A stretch of DNA of 64,000 bases from Halichondria panicea (taxonomy: Eukaryota > Porifera > Demospongiae > Suberitida > Halichondriidae), in the NCBI RefSeq assembly GCF_963675165.1, contig NC_087381.1, positions 1,798,001-1,862,000 on the forward strand, given 5' to 3'. Each line of letters begins with the position of its first letter. Positions within the stretch are counted from its first letter, which is position 1. A program made the position numbers and the translations under genes. Under the pieces are notes generated by a model. It was given only the letters and a program-made list of their open reading frames with translations. It ran no database searches and was not told the DNA's origin. This document shows, piece after piece, positions 35,546-46,700 of the stretch.

Positions 35546-35935
35546 ATTAAAGCATGTGTATACACAGAAGTATGTGAACCTAGTAACTATACATAATTAT
35601 ATGTACTGGCTAACACAGCAATTCTTTTCAAACAGCATATCAACTGGCACAAAATTATTACAAGAGTGAACACAGCCATTTTCATCTCCACAAATCAGCT
35701 ACAACGCTCTGACCGAGCTAAAGCTTACTTTACAGGCCTATATTATAGTCAAAGCCAATCACAATGGTATAGCACTTCAGCCTGCAAACAAAGATTCTGC
35801 TATATAACAACAGATTCTTTGCTTGCCAGTAACTCTTCATTTTCTGGACCAGCGGTAGCTGTGAGTCAATCATGCTCCCAGCAAAACTCTTGATATTATC
35901 TGTAATCTCATTAACTGTCATGCCATTCTCCACAG

Positions 35936-38125
35936 ATTCTGGCAGTGAGGAAACTGCTATTAAAGATGTGCCATCAAATTGCACTGGGAATGGCCTATTT
36001 GGCCGAGCAGAAATTTGTCCATCGAGACCTTGCAGCCAGAAACTGCATGTGAGTTAAATAACTGTATATACATTCCTAGTTTTTTGTATACATCACTGCT
36101 ATTATACAGTTTTAGTTTTGATAACTCTCATTGGAAAGTACCAATGCATCGATTATTGTAACAGCATCACAGTCAATAATACACTCGTTATAACGATTGT
36201 TTCGGTGTGTTTGCACTTTATAGACATAATACATTCCTATAGGCTGGACTCGGGAGGGGGTATCAGGGTGGGGGACTTTGGTCTGGCTGAGGACGTCTAT
36301 GCTAGCGGCTACTTCAGACAAAACAACAGAGCTAATGCGAAGGTCCCCTACAAATGGATGGCTTTGGAAAGTCTCAACGATGTCATCTTCACAGAGAAAA
36401 CTGATGTGGTGAGTATAATTATGATATACCCATGCATACAGCGCAATGCTTCATTTTCGTGTGACTAACATCATGTAATAGATGGCTCTTTCTTACACTA
36501 TAACAATTTAAACTCCAGTTACGTGTAATAATTACCACTCAAGTATAATTATAGCAACAGTGGCGGATCCAGAGGGGGTTCTTTGGGTTCAATTGAACCC
36601 CCCTTTGAGAAAGAAGTGAGTGGGAGGCCCAAGCAACTAGTTAGCAAGTTGTTTCTTTCTTACTAGCTTTCACATGCACTTCTCACTTACCTTTAGTCCT
36701 TGTTAGTCCTGCAAAGCTTTGTCTGTGCAGTTTCAGTGACTATGAAGGCTAAAAACTCTCCAGCGTAGTGCATGCAGACTGCTTATGAAAAGTGATGACC
36801 TTTTTTTTAGGAAAAATTCGGTGTGTTAATGCGCATGCTCACTGTTTCGAAGAAGTGACAACCTTTTTTTTAGGTAAATTTAACAGTCCTTGACCGGCCG
36901 CTCAGAGCCCTGGAACCCCCCTTTCAAGAATCCTAGATCTGCCACTGAGCAATAGTTGTTGCTCTCAATATCATGACATGTACTCGTTGTCTATGTGCCC
37001 ATGCAGTGGTCGTATGGTGTGACTGTGTGGGAGATATTCAATAGAGGACGGACCCCCTACCCTGCCGTAGACCCACTGTCCCTCATCCAGCTGCTGGAGG
37101 AGGGGAGGAGACTAGAGAGATCTCTAAACGCAGCCTGTGCCACCGAGATGTGAGTGTACTGAGTTTGTATGTATATTGGTGTATATATAGCACCTGCTGC
37201 ATGAGTACTGTAAGTGTTTGCAAGCCTCTCTTGGAGTTGGCTTCAATTGAAGGGAAAGGATTGTCATGTGACTTACTACCATTCTACTATAATTATTCCC
37301 CAAGGCCTCTTTAACCTGTAATTGTACAAGCCCTTAGGAGAGTTACTTTGGGTTGTGGATTTTCACTTCCAACTGACCGTACACCCATGCAGTTCTGTTG
37401 TGATGCGTAAGTGTTGGAGGGAGGACCCAGAGGAGAGGCCAACCTTCTCACAACTGTCCTCCATTGTGGAGAGGCTACTGACAGCCATCGCTGACTATAC
37501 TGAGCTCGGTATGGTGCTAGTAGACACTAGTCAAGAGGAGGAGCAGCTCAGTAAGTCAGTGTATCCTATATATACCTTATGTGCATGAGCATTTTTATGT
37601 GTTGTGGTTTTATAATTATGTCGTGTCCGCCCACTAAAGTCCCTCATCACTATGGCAACCTTCCGTTAGCTGACCCTCTAACAATTGAGAATAGTGCCTA
37701 CTGCCTCGAGGAGGACAGTCAAGAGAAAGAAAAGCTCAGTAAGTGTGCATGCATGTAGACACAATCTAATTTAGAGATTTTAAAGGTTCCTGTATATAAT
37801 AATTATTATACATGCACTATATAATTATAATCATGACATTGGCTAGAGAAGACTGTTTATAGCTGTATATATATGATTCCTATCAAGGACTAATTAAATG
37901 GAGTCTCTGCATGTACATGCATGCATGAATGCTGTATGCTTTGATTTCATTATCCGCTTGGATGCTATATAATTATACGTATATCAACAAACTTGTTCTC
38001 ATTATATATATACGATTTTGTTTCTGGCAGATAATGTGCCCACGCTGACACCCACTGATGAAGTACCTCATCACTATGATGACCTTCCATCAGTAACTGA
38101 GAACAGTGTCGTAGGAAAGAATTGA
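35936..38125 (+). CDS. Receptor-type tyrosine kinase, C-lobe and tail only (5' part missing)
   Basis: Six exons: 35936-36048, 36243-36408, 37007-37149, 37393-37550, 37640-37738, 38031-38125. They sum to 774 nt (257 codons plus stop) and stay in one frame. Motifs in order: [20 protein letters not shown] (catalytic loop with Asp, followed by N), DFGLAEDVY (metal-binding Asp), [12 protein letters not shown] (activation-segment end), [19 protein letters not shown] (helix F), [19 protein letters not shown] (helix H/I with conserved Arg). The HRDLAAR and KWMALESL signatures mark a tyrosine, not serine, kinase; the pattern resembles Met/TAM-type receptors but the subfamily is uncertain. The tail repeats PHHYGNLP and PHHYDDLP, possible phosphotyrosine docking sites. 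No glycine loop, VAVK lysine or transmembrane exon was found upstream, so this looks truncated. Confidence 0.8.
36558..36947. mobile_element. CAGTGGCGGATCC-family element in kinase intron
   Basis: 390 bp, starting CAGTGGCGGATCCAGAGGGG and ending TAGATCTGCCACTG, flanked by AGCAA on both sides. Close relative of 10533-10874. It lies between the DFG exon and the helix-F exon. Confidence 0.85.
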
Positions 38126-38333
38126 CTACCATAACAACAGACAATTAAATTGAATGCTTTTACTATGTGTTAAAGGTCGAATGGTTGTCCTATTCACTGT
38201 GCAAATTAAATAAGTATCATGTATATCTATCATACTAATTATGTGACTGTCAGATGAATAGAGCAGATCTATAAGTTGTAGACTGACTATTTGCTAAAAG
38301 CAGAATCAACAAACACATGCATGCAAGATGATT
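38126..38333. other. Intergenic between kinase tail and minus-strand exon
   Basis: Short 3' flank of the kinase; nothing recognised. Confidence 0.35.
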
Positions 38334-38510
38334 TTAATGCCCAGCAAAAAAATTAAGACTAAAATTATAATAGTTAGCTTTATCCACTTCTCGAATTAGA
38401 CTTTTAAGTTCAGCTTGTTCGTCTGTAACAGCTGCTTCTTGTAGGAAGGCTTGGTACTCATTCTCAATTACTGTGTCTGAGGGGAAGTATGTGGTGTGTG
38501 TTAATTGAGC
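38334..38510 (-). CDS. Possible last exon of an unknown minus-strand gene
   Basis: After an acceptor-like GAGTGGCAG at 38511-38519 (minus strand), 58 codons run in frame to a TAA: AQLTHTTYFPSDTVIENEYQ, then a polar, charged stretch with AAVTDEQAELKSLIREVDK. The composition is protein-like rather than low-complexity. No partner exon was found between 38.5 and 40.6 kb, and I do not recognise the family. It could equally be a chance open frame. Confidence 0.25.
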   Translation of the reverse strand, partial: AQLTHTTYFPSDTVIENEYQAFLQEAAVTDEQAELKSLIREVDKANYYNFSLNFFAGH

Positions 38511-39069
38511 CTGCCACTCAGTGAGTATATATAGATTTAGTACATAAATCGACATAATTATTCCTATAGGAATATATATAATGTATGCTTTAAACAATTA
38601 TGATGTCCATATAAATTGCCATGGTAAAAAATGTATAGGTGTACTGTCTCACACTGCATGCACCATGGCAATCGAGAGAGGAAAACATGCATGCTATAGC
38701 ATGTATAAACCTACCAATTAAGCATGGAAGGGTTGTACTATACTATCTATAGTCAACAAACTGCTTCTCCTAGTTTTTGGGTCTATAGTAGCCCTAGATT
38801 GTTAGTCTATAGTTGTTCTAGAAGAAACTGTTTTCAGAAGTGCCAGTTATTATAATTGTCATTATGTTAATTGGTGAAGAGATATCAGATCCCTTTCTGA
38901 ATCATCCTCAGGGCGGCATGCAATGATAATTGATACATAATTAATCTGTGAAAAGATAAAAAGAGAAGTACTGTGATCAACATGGATGCATGACTGACAT
39001 TAACTAGCCCATTAATAAGATAGTGCATGTATTATTATGATGACACAGCCATTAATACTGTACTGTTAA

Positions 39070-39412
39070 GGCCAGTGTTCGTCAATGTCTTGTTTCTGGT
39101 TTGGAAATCACCTTACCACTAGTGAGGGAGGGAGGTTATCATTATTCATTATTGTGACATCACTTCCTGTAAAACCCATTTCCTGTTAATTAAAATAACC
39201 ACACTGGATATACAATAAAACCACAAATATGAAAAAGGAAAATCTTACCTAATCTATGCTGCAATCTATGCTATTTATCATGTGACACACCCACAAAAGT
39301 AGGTGTGGCTAATGAAAATAATGGAGTGATGTCATAATAATGAGTTTTTTGATGAGGCAGTGAAATTTGAGGAGGGAGGTAACCAGAAACAAGACATTGA
39401 TTAACATTGGCC
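39070..39412. mobile_element. Harbinger-like MITE with TAA target duplication
   Basis: Left GGCCAGTGTTCGTCAATGTC and right GACATTGATTAACATTGGCC are inverted ends, extended by TTGTTTCTGGTT on the inner side and GGAGGGAGG. TAA lies on both sides. A 3-bp TWA-type duplication and GGCC termini fit PIF/Harbinger. About 343 bp, no coding. Confidence 0.8.
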
Positions 39413-39471
39413 TAAAGTGCAGTACTTCAAGAGCATGGAGGTCTATGCCTATACTAATTATCTACTGAGCC

Positions 39472-39538
39472 TAGTCTCGAATACCCGCCTCAACCTAAAA
39501 GCTTGAAGCTTTTAGGTTGAGGCGGGTATTCGAGACTA
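39472..39538. mobile_element. 67-bp perfect palindromic insertion with 9-bp target duplication
   Basis: 33 bp (TAGTCTCGAATACCCGCCTC and on) followed by one G and the exact 33-bp inverse. TACTGAGCC is present on both sides (39463-39471 and 39539-39547). The TAGNCTCGA start and the 9-bp duplication are shared with the 1,080-bp element at 33736, so this may be a minimal member of the same Mutator-like group. Confidence 0.8.
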
Positions 39539-39654
39539 TACTGAGCCAGTGCATAATAATATCTACCTGCATGAGATGAGAATGTAGAGCTGAAGGGAAG
39601 ATCAACAGTCACTGCACTAGCACTAGGCAGTGTAGGTCTGCATGCTGTACTTGT

Positions 39655-40130
39655 AGAACGGTGAACGGTTTATCAGCCACGCCTATCTATTTCATGGCCA
39701 CAAATGAGGCGTGGCTGATTATCTGCAGAGTCATTAAAAGATGGCGGAATTGTCTAGGTATGAGAAGTAGAGCCTGAGAGGTCATCTGCCTTGTGAAAGC
39801 GATCGCAAATCTGAAGAAAATATTTTTAATCCAGGTTGTTTTCATTTGGAAATGCTATGCAGAATATCCAAGAGATGCTCCTACTTGAAGAAAATGCTCC
39901 CCAAGAAACGTCAGTCAGACAAAGTGCGGTGAAAGTTAAAGTAGTGCAATTTTTAAAATGACAATATTAATTCATTAAAACGTTCATGGATTATGAAATG
40001 AGAGATACAAAGAGAGAAAAGGCTAAATAAACTATCTGTCCAGCCAGTTTCTTGATGTGGCCTTTCCCTGCAGAGATAGAACTGTATCTACGGTAAACCT
40101 ACTGGTTTTACCAATACGTGCATGCATGCA
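39655..40130. repeat. Segment duplicated at 54180-54700
   Basis: Shared words include 'agccacgcctatctatt', 'agatggcggaattgtctagg' and 'cagccagtttcttgatgtgg'. Here an extra inverted GAGGCGTGGCTGAT completes a hairpin with CAGCCACGCCT. The other copy sits in a GPCR copy 2 intron. Confidence 0.7.
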
Positions 40131-40738
40131 GCATACGGGACTATTAATATACTAATAGATCTACCAGGATTTTAGTTTCAGATCAGTTTAATCTTACTCG
40201 CTAAATCAACTATAATATATTTGGTATGCATGGGCTAATATATAGACAAGACCCACGCACAAAAACATTATGCAATGTGAAAAATTGCTAAGATTGGGCG
40301 GAGTAAACACCAAAAAGAGTAGAAACAAGAAAGTGGACGAGAGCAATCACATAACTCCAATCCGTAAAATATTTTGAGTCATAATCAACCTCTTCTAGGG
40401 GGAGGCCGTCTCCAGTTCCTGATCATCACAGCCATCAATTATAACAGAGGTGATTTACTACACTCTGCATGTTCTATATTAACACCGAGGGGATTACCGA
40501 GGTTACACCAAACATGTACATGTGCATGCTTGAGTACTCATGCACACATAATAATGATCATGCATGATAGCTAGCTCATGTTGAGTGTATTATAATTACA
40601 AAGCAACCAGGAAACTGTGGCTATAGTAATTCAATTATAACAAGTGGGCAGCTACCTGCACTCTGTTACACTATGCAGCTCTATATAGGAAAGCTGCATG
40701 TAGGGTCTATAAGCTATAGAATGTCTAACTCTAGTAGG

Positions 40739-43700
40739 ATGTGGGTTCTTAGGCTCATTTGTTTTGAGGCCTTGCTTGTAGGCCAAGTCTTCTCTCAAGA
40801 ATTAGCTTGTGAAAGATTGACTGAAGGAGACCTGGGAACCACGGACTTGTCCTCAACTGGTTTGGTGGCTGCCGCTATTATCACAACAGTTGGTGATGGC
40901 ATTGTCGTCTCTACTCGTCTGATTCCTGGTAGCATACATATTGTGTGTGAAGCCCAGCACGAGATTCGAGAGAGATACAGATACACATCAGCTCTCTTTT
41001 CTTATGTCTGTACCACTACTGGTACCATGCTTGAACGCTGTGATAATACTACAGTCATCAGAGATCAACTAACTTTGATCTGTGACGCTCGTACCTGGTC
41101 TCTCTCTAGTTCTCTCTTCAGCAATCCTGAGTTTGCCCTAACATCAAATCCGTCGGCCAATTCGTCAACTTCACTAGCCTCTACTTGTTCATTGTGCGTC
41201 CCTCCAGACAATCCTTTGGTTGACTTTGTTGGCTTGGCGGTTTCAAACGTTACCCATTGTGTTGGTAAGTACTCTGTCATTTACCAGTGTAAACTTTTAC
41301 TGTTTTATTTAATAGAATGTAACTGTACTGTTGGTCTTGGACGCTGTTTTGGCCCAGATTTTAATGACCAGACTTGTTGCAACTACTTTAACGAGAGTAG
41401 TTGTGTTGAAAGCTGCCCTCTAGGTCAAGTATCTGGTACCAACTTTGTATGTGGTGAGTTTGATTAACATGAATTGATGGAATTAACATTTTTTGCAGGA
41501 TGTTCGACACTGAATGATGCAAATGGAGAGTTTTCGTATAGTAATGATACAGACATTGGTAGTGTGGCCACTCTTACGTGTAATAACGGTTATGAAGATA
41601 ACAACTCACCAGCTACTTGTACGCCATCTGCTGTCTGGACTACCACACCAATTTGTACATGTAAGTAGCTAGCATGTATGCTACTGCTATTAAGTCTATT
41701 CTCTTTCCAGCTCTCTGTATGGTGTTGCCCTTATTGGTTAATGGAGAGATTTCCTACACTAATCCCCCCAACAAACTAGGAGCTGGCACCAAAGCAAATT
41801 ACACTTGCATCCCAGGATTCCTGATAGATCCTGAGAATGGACATACAAGAACATGTCTGACTGGTGGAACGTGGTCAGGCACGAATTCATCATGCCGCGG
41901 TGAGTCTATACTGCATATCATCTGTGCTTTACAGTAAACCTGTGCTAATTATGCCTCGGTGCGCATGCGGATGCGCAAGCGAGGTTGGTGAGTTCTTATC
42001 TTGGTGTAGAGGGATTCTAGGCAAGCTAGACAAATTATCTAGAGACAGGCTCCTAGCTACAACTAGTTACAGACAAATTTACTTCACAATGTAGCTTAAA
42101 CAAATACTTAGATGGAGAAGCAAAACATCAACTACTGACAATACAGATAAAGTGAAGTGAGGCAAAGAAGCAACACCTTAAACGGTGGAGCAGGGCCCCA
42201 AAGGCTCGCACAACAACAAAGGGAGGAAGTGGAGCATTAACAATGAGAAAAGAGTATGGGATATCAAATCATGGTTAAGGTAGTAGTAAATACATTACGT
42301 ATGGTGCTAATAAGGTTCTAATTGGGGCGAGTACTGCAGAGAGCTCATGCAGCGACCAGATATCCGTCTGTCTGGAATTCATCCGTCTGTCTGTCGCTTG
42401 AAGCTTTTTAGCGTGACGATCTGTTTGTCTCACAGTTCAAAGCTTTTTAGCGTGCCGATCGCTGCAAGACATCTCAAGTAATAATAATTTTACTCGAATG
42501 CACTAGATGTAACTGATACAGCTCAACAACTAAGGCAATGAGGCAATGGCGTTGGGAACGCCATATCAAAGACACCATCTGCTGGCAAGGCTAAGGGAAG
42601 TTTGACAACAAGAAAGAGCATAAGACAGAAGCTCAGCTCATCTGTCATCTGTCTGAAGAGGAAGAAAGAACAATTAGAGAGACCTTTACGAAACAGCAAG
42701 TCGAACAAGTAACTACCCACTACTAATTCTCGTTGCTATAAGGCTCGCCCCACACAATGCTTCCAGCATTCCTCTAGTAAATGTTAATTAAAGTAAGATG
42801 CATTGAGCGTGAACAGAGGTATATGGTAGTGTGTTTGTGTGTGTGTCTGTGTAGACTGCTCAGATATGTATACAGCTGCTCAAGGATCAATGAAGTGCAA
42901 GTAAGAGTTTCTATAGACTTCTAGTCATGTTTTCTTGGATTTCAATTTGTGGATTTGCAAAATAATGCTTCGTTCTCAAGTTATGCCTAGTTTTGCTTAC
43001 TTGAAATGTTATCTTAGCCGAGTGCGTAGTAAAACTTGTCTATGGAGTGTTGCTATTCTACTTAGTAGTTAGCTCTGCACTAGAACGCTAGCTATTAGTA
43101 GCTGCAAGAGTGAGAAGAGAGCTGCAAGGCTCTACTGATATGATGCAGCAGCCATTAATTTTAGCTTAGACTTTGTACTTTTGGCATCCTTCAATCAATC
43201 ATGATCATTTCCCACTCTTTGAGTTTCCCTGTAATTACAGATGCAAAATTACTGTAAGAACATTATGAAATCTGGAATAGCTAGTAACTTTCTGTTATGT
43301 AGCTTAATTTGACACTGATCCATCGAGGCATTAGCACCCACGGTGCTTTCTTGTTTGTGGGTAAGAGAGCGATCTTTGTTACATGCAACTTTGCATTCCT
43401 GTTTTAGACAAATACGCCCTATACATTTAATTTTAATTGCTTGGTATGCTGTGTTGGTTTATAGAATTATAGCTAGTGTATAAGACAACCTAGAAAGCAT
43501 GCAGGTGTCACCCAATACTGTTCCAGTCAAATGGCCATAGATAACAGGAAACTGTGGGCGACTTATACATAAGTATATGTATATTGTATATGTATGCATT
43601 GCTCAAGAACACGCATCAGTTTTACTGCTGATCATATGATCTCCAGCCAGTCAACTTGGCTAAAAAAGGAGTCACATGATCAATTTAATACTTAATACAC

Positions 43701-46700
43701 ACTTAAGTGTGCTTTAAGTTGGGTTTAACAACATAATTATAATACAAGCAGATTGAATATGTACAGCTGAAAGTTGAATGTTATTGTCAACTTTGATGTG
43801 TTTGAGTCCACCCTTATTCGTCTTCGTTTCCAAAATCAACATATTCGAGATAAACACGACCTTTCTCATCAACTTTTTCGTGAATGCTTCAGATTGCAAT
43901 GTTCTGCAGACCAAAAACCTTATAGTAAGCAGTGTGACGCAAGGCCTTGTGTACCGAATTGCTGACTTGACCATAGCCTTACTTCTTCGTCTGGACAAAT
44001 ACGCTCAGCTTGCTTCAAAGACGTACCTAAGCCAGATCCCTGTAAGCGATTCATTTTAGCATCGAAGGTGCTTCGAAAATGTTCATATCTTTCATCAGTT
44101 GAACATAGTGGATTAATATCGTAGCGTTCCTTTTGGTTATGAAACAGCAAACCATTCGGTGGATACTCACTGCCATTCAGTTTGCACACCTCAAGCACAC
44201 ATTTTCCCATCCAGTAAGCGAGATTACGGCCTGGAGACTTATCCAGTAGTGGGGTTGTTGGTAGAACTCGAGACATGACATCAACAGGGGAAATCAGTCG
44301 AGAACATACCCAGTCAGTCCAGGTTTGCTTTCGTCTTGCCAGGGAAGCTTTAGATCGTATTTCCTTCTCCTTTGCATCAGTTACTGGATCTGTAAACCTA
44401 CTCAAACTCACCATTACATTTTAGCTAGCTACCAGCAACTGATTTAATGGATGAACAGGTACAAAACTGGTTTAACACGCACCATGAGGCTAGAGCTCAT
44501 GTGACAGCTAAATCCTTTAGAACACACCTAGCCAAGTCACGGCTGATGCATTTGGATGGCCTCTCGGTTAGATAATGCACTCGGCTGCGCCTCGAGCACC
44601 ACGTTAACCTCGAGGCCATCCTCGGTACACAGATTAAAACACTTAATCTTGGCTAGGTGTGTTCTAAATAATACTTCGATGTAAAACATATAGTGATATG
44701 TCTATAGATAAGAGTATGAGTGGCTGTAATAAACGCGGAACTGCATTTGCCAAACTCTGCGTCATATCATTGTCGTCACTGTTCAATAATGAGTAAACTG
44801 TTTATAGTGTTCTTGAACTGTACATGTGGTCTGTGATTTGTAGCACAACCTGTATCAGAAACTGCGCAATCATGTGCCGTTTTTGGGAAGTGTTGCTAAA
44901 ATAACAAATTTTTTTACTGTTCAACACTTTTACTCTTATAGCACCCATTTCTCTGAAAAATGTATCCAGCTATGACGTCACATTAACTATGATGTCATGA
45001 CGATGCTACTGCATGCCTTAAGCAAAGGGCTGTGGAAGTCAGTCACTTTCCTGAGCGTGGTTAGTATGCATGGGGTGCCAGATGTGTCAAAATTAAAAAA
45101 TTTCCCGTATTTATATATATCCACGTGTGTGTATTTATAAAACAAGATGGTTATGTATAGGATATACCACACCGAAGAGGAGGATATACACCCATATATC
45201 CTCCGCTACCATGGTTACTCCGAGGCGTAGCCGAGGGGTATGTAACCATAGTAGCAGAGGATATATAGGGTGCATATCCTCAGAGTAGGTGTGGCATATC
45301 TGACTTATATACCACGTGACTGCAGCACTATAAAAGAAACCTCCCCTAGCAACAATTCAATCCACGATGCAGACTACAAAAAGAGCAATGGCTATGCCGG
45401 ATTTCACGGCCGTCATAGAGCTAGCTAGTTAAGCAACATGTCGACTCCTACAGATGCTCAAGAGCTTCCTTGGTACAAGCGTTGACTATTCGACGTCCCT
45501 CACTGGAGTTGCAAGCTCTTTTTGGATAAAATGTATCTAAACCACACCCATGGACCCATGGAGGCTTAGCCATCTTGTTGGAGAGCAGCTTCCGTATTTC
45601 TGCCGTCGCTTTGAGTCTTAGTACCGTCAAGCATGGCTCCTTTCTCTTTGCTTACTTTCTTGAACAAATAAATAAAAACTTGAAAACGGTGCATACCTGG
45701 GGCTGTATGTTATTTTTCTATGTATCCTACAGCTGTTGACCAATGAGATCAATTAGTGGTGACGTAAGTGTAGTATCAATAGCGTAATAATAATTACAAA
45801 TCCATTCTCATGCAGATTTATATACCCATGCTCAGATTTATATATCCATATATACCCAGTGTCTAGATATTGATACATCTATGCATGTCCAAATTTATAT
45901 CCATAGCTATGCCCATCATTTATAAATCCCACACCCAGATTTCAATGATATCAGTCAAGTGATACTTATGTGATTAAGAGGTTGCAGCACATCAGAGGAG
46001 GCTGGAACCTCTTGACCTTAGCTAATTAGGTCACTAATTGGATTTTTCCAAACTTACTTCAAGCCTAAAATCGAAAAGACCCCCGGCCGCCCCTCCCCCC
46101 CCATGGGGTGCTGTTTGTGTCAAAACACAGTGTATAAAAACTGTATATGTTTAATATACACAAAAATCAACTCATGGTATCGGGCTCCCGATTTACTAAA
46201 TCGGGATCACAAATCGGGCTTACGCTTTAATAAATCAGGATCACGCTTTAGTAAATCGGGAGCCCAATTTAGTAAAGCGGGAGCCAAAGCGTGATCCCTA
46301 ATTTAAAAGCGTGATACCGATTTAGTAAATCGGGAGCTCCGATTTAGTAAAGTGTGATCCCGATTTAGTAAAGCGTGAGCCCAATAGTACAGTGAGTGGA
46401 TTTTAAACATGCAGTTTTTACACATTGTGTTTTGACACAAACGGGATCCCATACCCCCCCCCCCCTGTAAAATAACGTTTTAAGCTGACAGGCACTAAAA
46501 ACTATAGTAAGTCTGTAAGAGAAATCCAATTAGTGATGGGTTAACGAGAGTCTATACTGTGCTGTCATTACCGTATAACGGGTTGGGGGGAAATTTCATT
46601 TACCTTGAATGTGGAGATTTTCATGAGTAAATATTTCTTAATTGCCTGCACTGCATTGCATGCATGTGTTACAGTATTAATTTTCATGTCTTGCATATCA

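Larger units (their letters stand above)
38511..40738. other. Intergenic; duplicated flank of GPCR copy 2
   Basis: 40290-40738 matches 13655-14029, the upstream flank of copy 1. 39655-40130 matches 54180-54700. About 38880-38990 is an inverted fragment of the intron and exon boundary seen at 11585-11650 (GPCR third-loop exon). Two transposons are listed separately. Confidence 0.5.

Noticed and set aside
40673-40738. Upstream ATG as the start of GPCR copy 2
   Set aside because: In frame, but it would put 22 polar residues before a clean signal peptide; copy 1 aligns to the ATG at 40739.
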